From contig OZ023269.1 in NCBI GenBank assembly GCA_964006375.1, positions 57,947,279-58,011,278 of the forward strand: a stretch of 64,000 nt of DNA, given 5' to 3'. The DNA is from Tillus elongatus. Lineage: Eukaryota > Arthropoda > Insecta > Coleoptera > Cleridae. Below the pieces are notes generated by a model. It was not told the DNA's origin. It worked only from the letters and a program-made list of their open reading frames with translations, and ran no database searches. Shown here in pieces: positions 33,111 through 44,699 of this stretch (position 1 is its first letter; each line of letters opens with the position of its first letter). Made by a program: the position numbers and the translations under genes.

Positions 33111-33769
33111 ATAAATCGTTCTAGGATACACGATTGGAGATATATGGTTACCATTTATTTCCACGATTCGTTAACACACTCCATCAGACATCAGTGCAAA
33201 TTAAACGTATTCAGGTTGTTTACCAGGTTTTATTAAACACAGCTAAAAACCCTACTAATAAACAAACATAGGATATCGCTAAATGGAATGACATACAACA
33301 CTCCTCAATAAACTTCTGCCACACAAATTATCTATGATATCTAGTTACGTTCCTTGCATGATTGCATGTTTGTAAAACAAAATTTACCAATAGCAACACA
33401 ATTTATTACCTAATAACAAATCAATATTCAATTATTCTGAACTATAGATAAGTGACACAACATTTGCAGTGACTATAGATTAAAAACGTTTTGGTATGAT
33501 TGAAAAAATTATATCAGATGTGACCATATTTAACTATACAATAATAGTCGGTATAACATGGTATATTTCAAAAGGATTCCCTCTGATATGCAACACTTTC
33601 CAATACACTACCAGCATACTGATTGTCTACTATGCGTATAATTATATAGATACAAGCACTGCTTACATGTTGTTGACATCGGTATTTGATTAGACAAAAA
33701 CAATTAAGCAAAAAAAAAGGTGCACTTACTATTATTAACATGTCCCGAGTAGTGGGTCAAGAGAGGTAT
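33111..33769. other. Noncoding stretch
   Basis: AT-rich, no motifs recognised. It lies between the short tandem repeats and the polymerase remnant. Confidence 0.45.
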
Positions 33770-34870
33770 CAGGGATATTGTTAGTCATATAGTTCAGGAT
33801 GTCGACCCCGCAAACAGACTGGGGTTCACTTTCGTCTCTAAGAACTTTACTGAAGAAGACACATACATATCCTGTCGTAAGGCAACCTCTATAACCTTTG
33901 AAGGTGAGTGGGATTTGTTGGGTAAGATCTACCAAAGCAATTCAGAGAGTTTTCAAACGGACAGCTTTTGCATGACTATTACACAAGTTAAGTAGTATAG
34001 TGGTGCAGGCAGAGTCAAAAACTACACTACATCCGAAGAGGAGTGTAGTAAGAGGAGAGGCATAGTTGTTAACAATAAAGATAATATGTGCCTTCCTAGA
34101 GCACTTGTAGCCATTGCTTATATTCTAAAGGTTCCCTACCTTAAACAAATACCACAAAATAGAGAAAACAGACAAGACAATGAGACCCAAAAACTAATGC
34201 TAGATATTGGCATTGACATTCCGATGGAAGGCGCAGGTCTTGTTGAACTTCAAAAATTGCAACGTCTAAAAGATTATCAAATCATGGTGTACGAATATGG
34301 ATTAAAAGGTCGAACGGTATTGTATGATGCTTGTTTTTAAAATCAACCTGCTTCATCGCAACAATCACTAACGTTATAATAAATTTGAAAGCTGTCTTTT
34401 GCTGCATTTATTATCACGAGTGGTGTCATCTGCCATATAACAATAAGAATGAACATAGACGTGCTACATCATGCCCCTGGCACCAACAGGTTCCTTCATG
34501 TGAAAAGACACGGGAGGAATTTACTTGTAAAAACTGTCACCGCAGGTTTCGAAGTCAGCTATGTTACCAGGGACACAAGGCTGCTGGTTCTCATGGCACA
34601 AGTATTTGTCAATATGTTAAGCGGTGTCCCGACTGCCCCAAGACAATTAAAGCTAACCGGAACCATGTGTGCGGTGAAGTGTGTTGTAAATTGTGTGATA
34701 AGCATCAACCTGCTAGATATCGATGTTACATGAAACCCAACGGACGTTCTCCATCCAATGAAGGAGTGCGATTTATTTTTATGACCTACAGAGGAGACAC
34801 GACGAGCAATGCCTCGTCGGTAATATACGTATTTCCAACTTGTGTGTGTTTCAACAAAGATGCTACTGCT
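33770..34870 (+). pseudogene. Polinton/Maverick-like family B DNA polymerase, N-terminal part
   Basis: Plus-strand frames show DIVSHIVQDVDPANRLGFTF, EGEWDLLGKIYQSNSESF and, after a stop, IVVNNKDNMCLPRALVA (34068-34118). IDIPMEGAGLVELQKLQ and YQIMVYEYG follow. After a frameshift near 34335 come ATITNVIINLKAVF and YYHEWCHLPYNNKNEHRRAT, then a Cys-rich region with CKNCHRRFRSQLCYQGHK, SICQYVKRCPDC and HVCGEVCCKLC...CYMKPN. This is the N-terminal and zinc-finger region typical of protein-primed polymerases of Polintons and relatives in insects. The exonuclease and polymerase domains are absent, because Penelope-like sequence begins soon after. I assign the family from remembered patterns. Confidence 0.7.
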
Positions 34871-34949
34871 GTATGCATTAATGATGTTATAGCATAGCAA
34901 AAATGTGGTGTTATAAGGCAAATCGTTAAAGCTGATAATGTTATAAAAC

Positions 34950-35730
34950 TATTTGTAGGCCACGTCCTACTGTTGAGAAAACAAAAACTCTTGTCTCAGT
35001 CGGGAATCATTCCTATGCTGACTAACTCTCCTACCTACAGATTCAGAAGTTTGTCCGATATACGACAGAAAACAGTTCTTACAGTTGATCTTATAAACTA
35101 CCTTCTTTTGTTAACCAGAATGTTGTCTTTATTTGTTGTGAAAAAGTTTTTGTTGGTCAGAACGTTATATTTGGCGACCTTAATGTCTGTAAAATTTTGG
35201 AAAAGTTTAACCAGTTTATGTGTAAGTCCACTAATGTATGGTAACACCGCAAAACTTATGAGTATTCTGAGTAGCCCCGGTGCGATGATCAAGTGGAGAT
35301 GGAGTAACCCTTCGGCTAGATACAGTCGCGGCAGGGGTGCTGAAGAGCAGCTTGTTCAGATAACTGGGGTGGTAACCATTTGTCTTCATCATCACAGGAA
35401 CCGATGTAGGGTTCCATGGCGGAAATAAGGGTGTACAATATCTAAAATTAGTTTCTTCATGCCCAAAATGACGTTAAGTTTAATCTTTTTATCGTGGTAG
35501 GGTGCACTATTGATATATCTTCCAGAACTAGAAGGATCCAATAGTAGGGTATTATTGGGGTCCCTGCATACTCTGGTGTCTAGGAAGGGAACACTCCTTT
35601 ATTTTTCAACAGCGAATGTTATATGGTCATCAAAACCGTTAAACACCCGCAGAACCCATTCCTCGGCATCATTCTTTTCTGCTGGCGAATTCTTGAATTC
35701 TTTCGGTAAAAAGATGGATTATAATCCAAA
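34950..35730 (-). pseudogene. Penelope-like element remnant, copy 3 (different subfamily)
   Basis: The minus strand from 35725 carries WVLRVFNGFDDHITF, VPFLDTRVCRDPNN, SSSGRYINSAPYHDKKIKLN (RT end), then LPYISGLTHKLVKLF and NKNFFTTNKDNI, the usual linker. KVVYKINCKNC, SYIGQTSESVGRRVSQHRND (about 34985-35100) is the GIY-YIG nuclease core. The YxDD region is not present. Its wording differs clearly from copies 1 and 2, so it is another subfamily. It lies right behind the polymerase remnant on the opposite strand and may have truncated it. Confidence 0.75.
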
Positions 35731-36600
35731 GTATTTCAATCTCGACATCTACTTGTATGACATGCGACTTGTTCCTTTTACGTACTTTTTGCTTCATACA
35801 AATATTTGTATCTAACAATGTACAATATTATAAAATTAGTCATCCGCCAAATTATAACATAGCTGCTTCTAATTATGTGATCGGCGCTTAAAAGGTCATA
35901 AGTCTTATTTCTAGGAAAATGGTTTTTTTGGTAAGATATGTAATAAGCAGTCTAAAGAAATGGGCTAATTTGTTGTAATTTTAACCTTCAAGTATAATTT
36001 GTCTTAGTTTACATAACAGATTTGTAATGCCAGATTTGTAGAGTGTGTCCTTGTGAAAAGTTGTCTTCTTAGGGGATGTGTTGCATGTTCAAAATTAGTC
36101 TTCTTAAGTGATGTGTTGCATGTTCAAAATTACCCAGGGGAGCCAGTGTTAGTTCTTTGAAGTTTTCGGGGTTAGTCGTCAGAAACAGCGCAAGATTATA
36201 TTATAGGCTGTATGATCACTTTTATCTGGAATGCGAGGCGGAACCTCTACTAGTTGCCTCAAATCTCGGCTGATAGCAAATAGTACAGCACCTCGTCATG
36301 TGCCATTTACATAATTTGATAACTTGAGCCGGTTAATGTTATACACATTTAAATCGCTAAGCATAACAACTCGGAATTAGGATAGTTTTGTGCCAAATAA
36401 TTAACTTTCATAGATGGGTAGTTAAAAATTGGTAATTTTTTTTTTCTAAAACCCCCTTATTTTTCTCGCTATGATAGACCCGGAACAGCCATGTTCAGTG
36501 ACATAGCATCAGAAATACCAGGCGGCAGTTTTATATTCTTGTTTTATGCTCTTTTGCTCTCTTCGTTTCTAGGATTTGCTTTACATAGCTAGATACTCTA
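35731..36600. other. Noncoding stretch with a small tandem duplication
   Basis: AT-rich. A 38-bp phrase containing TGTGTTGCATGTTCAAAATTA is repeated back to back with one or two changes (about 36064-36138). A T-run at 36430-36441 could be the poly(A) end of the minus-strand non-LTR element upstream, read on the plus strand; that is a guess. Confidence 0.5.
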
Positions 36601-37985
36601 CTCCAGTTTTCCAACATTATTTTATGGCATTTGTTCCCTTTATTTCAGCAATTATCTTAGTCTCCAATTGCTGTCTCCATTGAGACCATCTATTACATAC
36701 AAACACTGTGTGTCCTGCGGTGTCTATGCCACGGTAGATGCACGCCTCTTCACTCGCCCGTATCTTTTTTCTATAATATCCAAATGCACCATGCCCTGTG
36801 AGGACCTGGATCAGATGGCAATCCAGATTTATATGTTCACACCTCACATATGACAGGATGCCTGGGATGGGAGTTTTTGTCCAAGCTGCAGTGGCTCTAT
36901 GCTCCTTGCATATCTCTTGCAATTTTTTTAGTTTCTTCTCCCTCTCAGCTCTTTTTACAGTTGGGGATGTTTTCTGTGGTACACTCGGAGCCCCTCCTCC
37001 GCAAGCAGGTTGATGGGCGGGATTCCTGTGATAACCTGTATGGCAGCGATTGATACCGACCTATATCCACTCGCCACTCTCAACAGGGCTTTTCTTTGGA
37101 GGCCCGGGAGTCTATCTTGGTATCTTCGGACCGTAGTAGCCTAGTGCCTCACTGGCGAGCCATATAGAGTAATTGACAGGACAACGCTACACAGTAGCTC
37201 TCTCTGAGCCGCTAGGACCTCCCACATTTGGCAATATTGTTGTCAGGGCACCCATTTTTGTTTGAGCTTTTTTCACGGTGCGTTTCATATCTTCACCAAA
37301 TGGTAGCCTTTCATCCAGGTAAAGCCCCAAGTACCTTATCTGTCTAGCTCTGTTTATTGAGCGACAAGTTCCAAGCTGTTATTAACCATACTTATATTTA
37401 TCCTTTCCAGCGACTCGTTCACCTTGTACTGAAGCTCTAGTTCGCTCGCTGTCTCCATCATAAGTGCAAACTCGGAAGCATACGTCACCGTAACTGCTCC
37501 ATCTGTAAGGGGCACTGCCAGAACTGAGCCGTACAGCACATTGCAGAGAAGTGGGCCCAACACTGATCCCTGTGGAATGTCTGCGCTCATTTCTGTTATT
37601 GTTGAGTTGGATATTTTGATCTTAGTTGATGTTAGTGAAACAACTCTCAGCTAGCGTTATCAAATATTGTGAAACCCCTCTCTTATAGACTTCGTTTATT
37701 ATCTTGCTTCAAGTAGCTGACTTGAAAGCAGTTTTGACGCCCATAGTGATGACCACGAACCACCTGCCATTGGTGTTTTTAGCAGATTCCACCAACTTCT
37801 CTATTGCCTGTACCGCGGAACGACCCTGCCTAAACCCGTACTGCCTGGGTGCAAGCCCACCATTTTCTTTTATCTCAGCTTCTAATCCTTGCTTGATTTC
37901 TTTCATAAAGCTTTCCTGGCACAATGAGCATTCAAGGAGGCCCGAAAGCTGTAAGCTTAAACGCTCAAGGAAAATCCCCTCATGA
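36601..37985 (-). pseudogene. R1/Jockey-type non-LTR reverse transcriptase remnant
   Basis: Minus-strand blocks, in order: PRQYGFRQGRSAVQAIEKLV (37709-37924), VVITMGVKTAFKSA, ADIPQGSVLGPLLCNVLYGS (37590 down) and VTYASEFALMM, where the catalytic YADD has become YASE. Further on, HLIQVLTGHGAFGYY and HTVFVCNRWSQWR (36617-36922) form the C-terminal Cys/His region of R1-like elements. A deletion or shift lies between 37700 and 37600. It has no endonuclease, so it is truncated at the 5' side near 37985. Confidence 0.8.
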
Positions 37986-38444
37986 TCCCAACGGACTTAA
38001 GGTATACGCATTTTCAAGACAGTTTTAATTTAATACTTAATTTATATTCATGTCTTATTAGCTAATTTTTATTTAACAAATTCGCTGTTAAAGAGGCCAC
38101 CAATTTTAAAGTTTATAATAACTGTTAAAAATGCCAAAACACTTAGGTGTTAAAATTCTGTTGCAAAATGCTAGTTGACATTTGAGTCATGAATATTTTT
38201 CAATAAACTGTGACGCTTCTGTTAATAATATCATAACTTATTATGGTTGAGAAATAGTAATTTATTATGTAATTAGATTTACAGGAAACGTCTACATCTT
38301 TATCCCTGTAAATTGATACAACTCAGGAGCGAGAAGACGATTTTGATAGATGAACGCTTTTTTATGAACAGATAATGTAAATGTTGGATAACAATGTTAT
38401 CTAACAAGACGCGTGTTTTGTTTTCTGATACGTGCAGTTTTACA
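37986..38444. other. Noncoding spacer
   Basis: AT-rich spacer between a non-LTR remnant and a mariner remnant. No motif recognised. Confidence 0.45.
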
Positions 38445-38960
38445 CTTCACTACGACGCTAATCGTCAAAATTGTCGCTACTGGTCTAAAAAAAATTACAC
38501 TGGATTAGAGAAGAAATACGCAATACCCTGAAAAGGTTGGCCCCTTTTTCATTGATGGCAATTTGAAAAGAAATAATTATTTAGCACTGGTCCAAGATAA
38601 TGTCTTATATATCTTATATCCTGATCGGGCAAACCCACAAGTGCCAGCGAATGTGATATGGTTCCAGCAGAATGGAGCGTCAGCACATTACCAAACCAAT
38701 GTTCGACAGTACTCGGCTTAATATTTCCAATCGGTGGATAAGGAGGCGAAAATTGTTAGAATGGCAGCACGGTTAGCCGATCTTACGCTATTAGACTTCT
38801 TCTTATGGGGATATGTGAAGCGAATGGTATACAAATTCAAACCACACGAGTGAACTGACTTAAGAAGAAGAATAACAGTTGCGATCACGCCTCCGATGTT
38901 GATTAACGTTAAAAGAAATTTTTATTGACGATTAGGCTGCCGTCAAGAAATGCGCTTTGA
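38445..38960 (+). pseudogene. Mariner-type transposase remnant
   Basis: The plus strand, read over several frames, shows LHYDANRQNCRYWSKKN, then IWFQQNGASAHY (about 38660-38695; the catalytic Asp of QQD is Asn here), and ADLTLLDFFLWGYVKRMVYK (about 38780-38840). These are the catalytic blocks of the same broad transposase group as the element at 23148-24990. More than five frame changes or stops show that it is old. No inverted repeats were found. Confidence 0.7.
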
Positions 38961-40365
38961 ACATCTCCGACATGTGTTTTATTTTTTTTTCTGTTTATCA
39001 ATAATGACACGGGATTAGTTATTAATTTGTTATTGTGTTGTAGCAAAGTTTATCAATCAGATGACTCTTTTTTTTACTTTGAATTTTTGCAATAAATTTT
39101 AAAACCATGGCATTTTTGAATAAAGAATGAAGAGTTTTTTTACATGAAGTATGACAAGCCCCCACTTCTTCCTATTTAAAAATTTGGGGGGTTAAACTGT
39201 CACTCGAAATGGGTTGAATGTGCAGGTGAAGTTTTCACGTTGCAAGATGTCATTTACTAATCTAAAATAGACCACATTAATGTAACGATTTTTTCGAAGC
39301 TGGAATTTCAAACTCGGTTGATAAGGCACTAAACTTTAAAATCACGTACCATGCATTTCGTATGGGCGAACGAAACGGGTACTTTTCAATCGGCTGTTAT
39401 AATATTTAAATAAAATAAATAACTATGAGTTCAGCAATATGATAATCTATGGAGATTTTACTATCATTTGGGACGAAAATATCATAATGAGACAGCTTTT
39501 TCAATGAGAAAATGAAGAAATAATCGGACCCTGCATTTTACCAAATTCTTAGGCCTTGGCTTAACTCATTTCTCCTCTGTCGTTTTAACATGACACTTCT
39601 TGAAGGTCGTTGCTTCCAATCGGGAAAGATCGGTGGCGTTGACAAATGTCAAACAAATTACTTAAGGAAACTAAATAAATAATGTTTTTTGATTAGGAAC
39701 TCTTTTTTCACGATACAGGAAATCACTTCCAGATATATGAAGTCCATAAAGAAGTGATAGTGTGATAACAAAAAGAGAAATAATTATTTTCAAAGGTAAG
39801 TAGCAATAACTGTAGCAATAAATATGACTTAAAAACATCTTTAAGGAGGGTTATCTAAAATTTTGAAACATCATTTCAGCAGATTTGCCCTTTGTTAAGA
39901 CAAATTTGTACAGGTGTTTTTTTTTATATATTTGTAGCTCACAGGACCAGTGGTAGATGCTTTGTCAGTAAGCGTACATGTCGTACAGTAAAAAGTTTTG
40001 GCTGATCAGAATTTTGTTTTATTGGTATAATTTTGAAACTACAAAATAATCATTATTCAGACTGATTATTTCAAAATTTTGTTTTGTCATCCTCTAGTCT
40101 ATTTTGATCAACTTCTATGCAACAAATAAAGATACTAAAACGATTAATATAATATAAAGTGAACACTAAGCTGCAAGCAGCGCTGATATTTGGAGGTTAA
40201 TGACATAATGACATTTATCATGTTGAAATACTTGAAATGCCAACCAGTAATCAAAGACGCAGCTCGCTCGGTAGTACATTAATCATTTTAATTTTCGTTA
40301 TTTCCTAATAAAATACATTATGTTAAATTCCAAAATACACGGAAGGCACAATAGTAAGAAGACAA
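38961..40365. other. Noncoding stretch
   Basis: AT-rich and without recognisable motifs on either strand. Confidence 0.45.
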
Positions 40366-40700
40366 TACCACAAACTATTAAGACCACACGTTAAAGCAGT
40401 AATTTACGACAAATGGCAAATATACTGGAATAATCAAACCACCAAGCTGCACGAACTATCACCAACCATTGAGGCATTCCAACCATCTATACGAAGTCGC
40501 AGATCCCTGGCCGTCTAGAGAATACCCCGGATAGGACACACAGCACTCACACACAAGTACCTACTGGAACAATAAATTCCACCAGTTTGTGATACCTGCA
40601 ATGTGAGCCTTTCAGCAAGTCATATTGTCACAGAGTGCACTAAACACAGACTCCAAAGAAGGTTGTTTTTAGGCGAAAACACATCCATGTAACCCTAGCC
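40366..40700 (+). pseudogene. Non-LTR retrotransposon C-terminal remnant
   Basis: The plus strand reads KWQIYWNNQTTKLHELSPTI, then IPRIGHTALTHKYLL, PPVCDTCNVSLSASHIVTEC and RRLFLG. This is the post-RNase-H tail with the Cys-His motif common to Jockey and I-type elements. RT and RNase H are not present, consistent with a 5'-truncated insertion. Two stops interrupt it. Confidence 0.75.
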
Positions 40701-41279
40701 ACAGCAGCACCAGAAAACATAATAAATTTCTTAAAATCTAGCGAACTGTATGAACACATATAACGGTAACCGTTGTATTGTATAATTTACTGGTTCAGGA
40801 ACACATTTATTATTAATGCACCTACATTGTACCTAAAATGTTTTATATATAATTTATATAGGTCAATGACAGTAGTCGAGACATAATTTTCTTTCTCTAA
40901 AATAAAATAAAAAATTCTAAATTGTAAATTGATAGTTAAAACAGCACTTCTCCCTCTGGGTCGTTTCACGTATAAGAATTGCTTGTTTTAAACTCTACCG
41001 GCGACGAACCTATACCTCCCATATAAAAACAATGGTAATAAATTTAAACTATGTACCAGCGGCAAGAAATTTTCTAACCTTACTAATGTGGTCTATTGAC
41101 GTGTTTCGATTTTTTTTTATGAATATGCACAATAATTGAGACACTGAATTTATTCCATTTGGCTGTTCCACACTGTATAATTATAAAAGGGATCATTTAA
41201 TAACTTCCTATTAACCCACTGAGTTAAATATAACCGTTACAGTTTTCCTCCAAAAATGTGCGTATGGTCAGATGACCGC
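40701..41279. other. Noncoding spacer
   Basis: AT-rich spacer, nothing recognised. Confidence 0.45.
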
Positions 41280-41392
41280 AGCCATATAATACGAGAACAC
41301 ACGCGCGAGCACACGGACGCACGCGCACTCACAAAGGCGCGCGCGCGCGCACACACGCTCACAGAGAGAGAGAGAGAGAGAAAGAGCGGTAT
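41280..41392. repeat. CA/CG/GA-rich simple repeats
   Basis: Alternating purine-pyrimidine ACACGCGCG-type sequence includes an uninterrupted GCGCGCGCGCGC run (about 41336-41350), followed by about ten AG units. It has no coding role. Alternating CG/CA tracts can adopt Z-DNA, which is established for the sequence type and not shown here. Confidence 0.9.
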
Positions 41393-41542
41393 TACCAATA
41401 CCATAAAACTTTCTTAAAAGCGTACAACATTTTCCAATTGAATTATTTTGGGTCGGAAGAAAGCACTAGGTTACAGAACAACATCTTTGCTTTTTTTGAA
41501 TTTAATTTCAACAACACACCACGAGGGCTTACAGCCTAAATA

Positions 41543-43330
41543 CTATCGTACCGTGGGTGTCGACAAGGAGGAAAGAGGCAACTTGTTAATTCTGGACTTG
41601 AAAGTTTGGAGGTTTGGGGGAGAAGGAAAAACATGTGCCGGCCAGGAGTTCCACAACTTGGAAGTCCTCGGGATAAAAGAGCGGATATAACAAGATGTTC
41701 TATGTCTGGTGACCTGGACAGTAAAAGGGTGCATTCGCTCTGTTCCCCTGGTAGATCTGTTGGGGGCAGCAGGTGGGGGAACTATGGAAGAAAGCTCCTC
41801 TGAGCAGTGCCCGTGCAGATATCTGTAAAAGAGAGAGAGGTCACCAACGGCACGTCGGTGGGCAAGGGATGACAGCCTTTGGGTGAGGGTAGGGTCACCG
41901 ATGAGACGTATAGCTCTCTTCTGAATGGAGTCCAGGATAGCGAGTGTAGAAGCGGCAGCAGCACCCCAGATGTGGGAGCAGTATTCGAGGTTTGGCCTTA
42001 TTTGTGAAGTATATAAAGTATAGAGATTAGCTGGTGAAAAGTATTTGCGAGCCCGTAAGAGGAAACCTAATTTCTTAGCAGCCGCTTCTGCAATTGATGT
42101 GACATGTTGGTGCCAATTGAGATTTCGATCCACAGAGATGCCAACAAGTGAAAAGGACTCATTACTTTGAATAACTTGGTTGTTTATTGTGATGGGTCTA
42201 GGGCTGGTGTATCTCTTATGAGAAAGAAAGCAAGACTGTGATTTGGTGGGGTTGAATTGTACAAGATTTCTACATCCCCAGTCTAATATTTTTTGGAGAT
42301 CCAGAGAGATAGAACCCTCCATGAGTCTGCGATCCTCATCTAATTGGGCTAAAGAGACAGGCTTAGAATATTGTATATTTGAGTGGAGGGTGCTGTCGTC
42401 CGCGTAACTGTGAACTGGGTTGGATGTGCTAGAGAGGAGGTCATTGATGTGGAGAAGAAACAAAGTAGGGGCTAAAGCTGAACCTTGAGGAACTCCTGCA
42501 TTAATTGAATACAGTTTAGAGGAATGACCATCCACGACAACAGAAATGCTCCGGTTGGAGAGGAAATTTGCTGTCCACGTACAGAGTTTTGGTGGTAGGT
42601 CATAGGCCGGTAGCTTATTAAGCAGTGCTGCGTGCCAGACCTGGTCGAATGCTTTGGATATGTCTAGAGCGACAATCTGGGATTCGCCGTGTAGTTCCAT
42701 AGACTTGTTCCAAGAATGGGTGACAAAGGAAAGAAGGTCGGCAGTTGATCTGCGCTGACGGAATCCATACTACCTGTCGTGGATTAGACTGTGTTTTTCA
42801 AGAAATTTCAGTAATTCGGTGTTTATATACTTTTCCATCACTTTAGAGATGACTGAAAGGAGATAAATAGGCCTGTAGTTGCTAGGAAGCGCTTTCGATC
42901 CTTTCTTGGGGACGGGTTGTACTCGAGCAGTTTTCCAGTTACTAGGGAATATGCCTCTATTGTAAGATGTTTGAAACAGACGAGTCAGGACAGGAGCAAG
43001 TTCTGGTGCCCATTTTTTGAGAACAATTGCTGGGATCTCGTCAAGGCCAGAGGCTTTCCTGGTATTAAGAAGAGAGCATCTTTCGTACCTTTTTAGTTTT
43101 GAAAATGATATCCGTCATTTTATGCGCGATATTGGGGACTGTTGGTGGTTGAACATTTGGAGGTGGGTTGAGAGTAGAATTGCCGGCGAACAACGAGGCA
43201 AAAACTTCAGCCTTGCCCAGGGCGGTAGAAACAATTTCATCCCCTGAGACAAGAGGTGGGAATGTGCTCTTGCAGAAATTATTCCCAATAGATTTAGCTA
43301 GAGTCCAGAAGGGTTTGCTGCCGCTGGAGC
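41543..43330 (-). pseudogene. Reverse transcriptase of the Jockey/CR1-like element
   Basis: The N-terminal part, at 42700-42960, has ARVQPVPKKGSKALPSNYRP and SVISKVMEKYI, then a stop just before YGFRQRRSTADLLS. The 385-residue open frame follows with IVALDISKAFDQVWH (first catalytic Asp), INAGVPQGSALAPTLFLLHI, HSYADDSTLHS (YADD core) and LVGISVDRNLNWHQHV. The thumb-like region (LYTSQIRPNLEYCSHIWGAA, IQKRAIRLIGDP) comes next. The C-terminus, with FTVQVTRHRTSCYIRSFIPR and LWNSWPAHVFP, is typical of CR1/Jockey ORF2. It has no RNase H. Confidence 0.9.
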
Positions 43331-44509
43331 TTAAGAGGACTTTGTTTTTGATGTGGTTATTAAACGAGTTTTTTGCCTCAGAAAGAATGCGGATATAGCG
43401 GTTTCTTGCGTCGTTAAATGCTTGACGGTTTTTTTTTTGACTGGGATTGTGTAGAAGCTTTTTGTGAGCTTTAACTTTTCAAGTCTGGCCTTGTCACAGG
43501 ATTTAGATAAGTAGGGCTTTTGAGTGGCTGCAGAGGTTTTCTGTGTACGTGGAATAAATAATTCCATGCCAACTTGGATAATTTCGGTGACGTTTTGTGA
43601 GATATCAGAGGGGTCAGGATGAGAGAAGCAGACAGACGCCCATGGAAATGGGAAAAAGTAATCTCGCATTTCGTCCCAGTTCGCGGAGTTGTAGTGCCAA
43701 ACGATACGTGGGTGTGATGACTGTGTGACCTCGGGTTGCATTGCGCAGGAAGCAGTGACCATGCTGTGGTCTGAGCGACCCAGGGGGAGGTATACTGATA
43801 TCTTATAGCAGTCAGGATTTGTAGTAAGAAGGAGATCCAAGGGATTTGAGCTGTGTGTTGGGATGCGAGGAAAATAAGTAGGTTGCTAAACCATATTGGC
43901 CAAAGAAATGCTGACTGCAAAGGCCTCCGCTGCTCTTCCTTGTGGATCGGTTTTTGAAGATCCTAGCCATTCCTTATTATGGACATTGAAGTCACCAAGA
44001 ATAGTGACCTCGGAGGAAGGATATTTAGAAATCAGATGGTCGGTTTTTTCAGAAAGATTGTCAAAGAGCTGGACAAAGTTGTTGTCAGAAGGTGACCGGT
44101 AAACGCAACAGATGAATTTAGTTGCAGCCCCGAGAGAGAGTTTTATCCATAGTATGTCTTTTCTTCCAGCTTCTAAATTGGAGAGTCTGGTGCAGGGTAG
44201 ATTGCTACGGACGTACGCGCACACGCCTCCATGCAATCTAAAAGAAGTATGGAGCTCATGCCCCGGGAAATTAAGGTGATTAGTGGCTGTTTTGGCACTG
44301 ATTTGAGTTTCGGTGAGGAAGAGTAGTTGAGGCCTATTAGCCTGGAGGAAATGGTGGACGGAGTTAAGGTTAGAATTTAGGCCACATATATTCGAGAAGG
44401 ATATTGTAAATCTCGATGCTGGCGCCCCCGGTACACTCCTCTCCCGGAGATCCGAATGGAGGGGTATTTTACTTACGGAATCTTTTGTACAAGGAGGAGC
44501 CATCATCAT
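43331..44509 (-). pseudogene. Apurinic-like endonuclease and linker of the Jockey/CR1-like element
   Basis: From the ATG at 44507-44509: ISFSNICGLNSN (catalytic Asn), LLFLTETQIS (Glu), GGVCAYVRSNLPC, CCVYRSPSDNN (Tyr) and VTILGDFNVHNKEWLG (Asp, Asn). After a frameshift near 43880, DLLLTTNP and LGRSDHSMV (Asp-His) complete the domain. The linker to RT carries WDEMRDYFFPFPW and a Lys-rich end. Every catalytic residue is present. The frameshift is the only lesion visible within the domain. Confidence 0.88.
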
Positions 44510-44510
44510 T

Positions 44511-44699
44511 TTTGTTTCTAAGGGAAACCGACTCGTACACCAGAACCGGAAACGTACGTTGGGACTTCGCCGGCCCCTTGATGTAAGGGGTGGTACCTCC
44601 TCGGGCGTGAAAAAAATCCGTTACTATCACGTAAAGGAAGATTCTACTACCACCTACCATATTGCAAGTATACCACACCAGCCAACTATTAAAGAGCTG
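44511..44699. other. Possible 5' untranslated sequence of the Jockey/CR1-like element
   Basis: Lies immediately upstream (minus-strand sense) of the ORF2 ATG and is GC-richer than the surrounding DNA. No ORF1 was recognised. Confidence 0.35.

Larger units (their letters stand above)
41480..44510 (-). mobile_element. Jockey/CR1-like non-LTR element, nearly complete ORF2
   Basis: A minus-strand ORF2 with endonuclease, linker and RT runs from an ATG at 44509 to a stop near 41543. It is followed by a short 3' sequence to about 41480. It is the best-preserved retroelement here: all endonuclease and RT catalytic motifs survive. Two or three frame changes and one stop are its only visible faults. 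No ORF1 and no poly(A) tail were identified, and flanking duplications could not be found. Confidence 0.8.
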
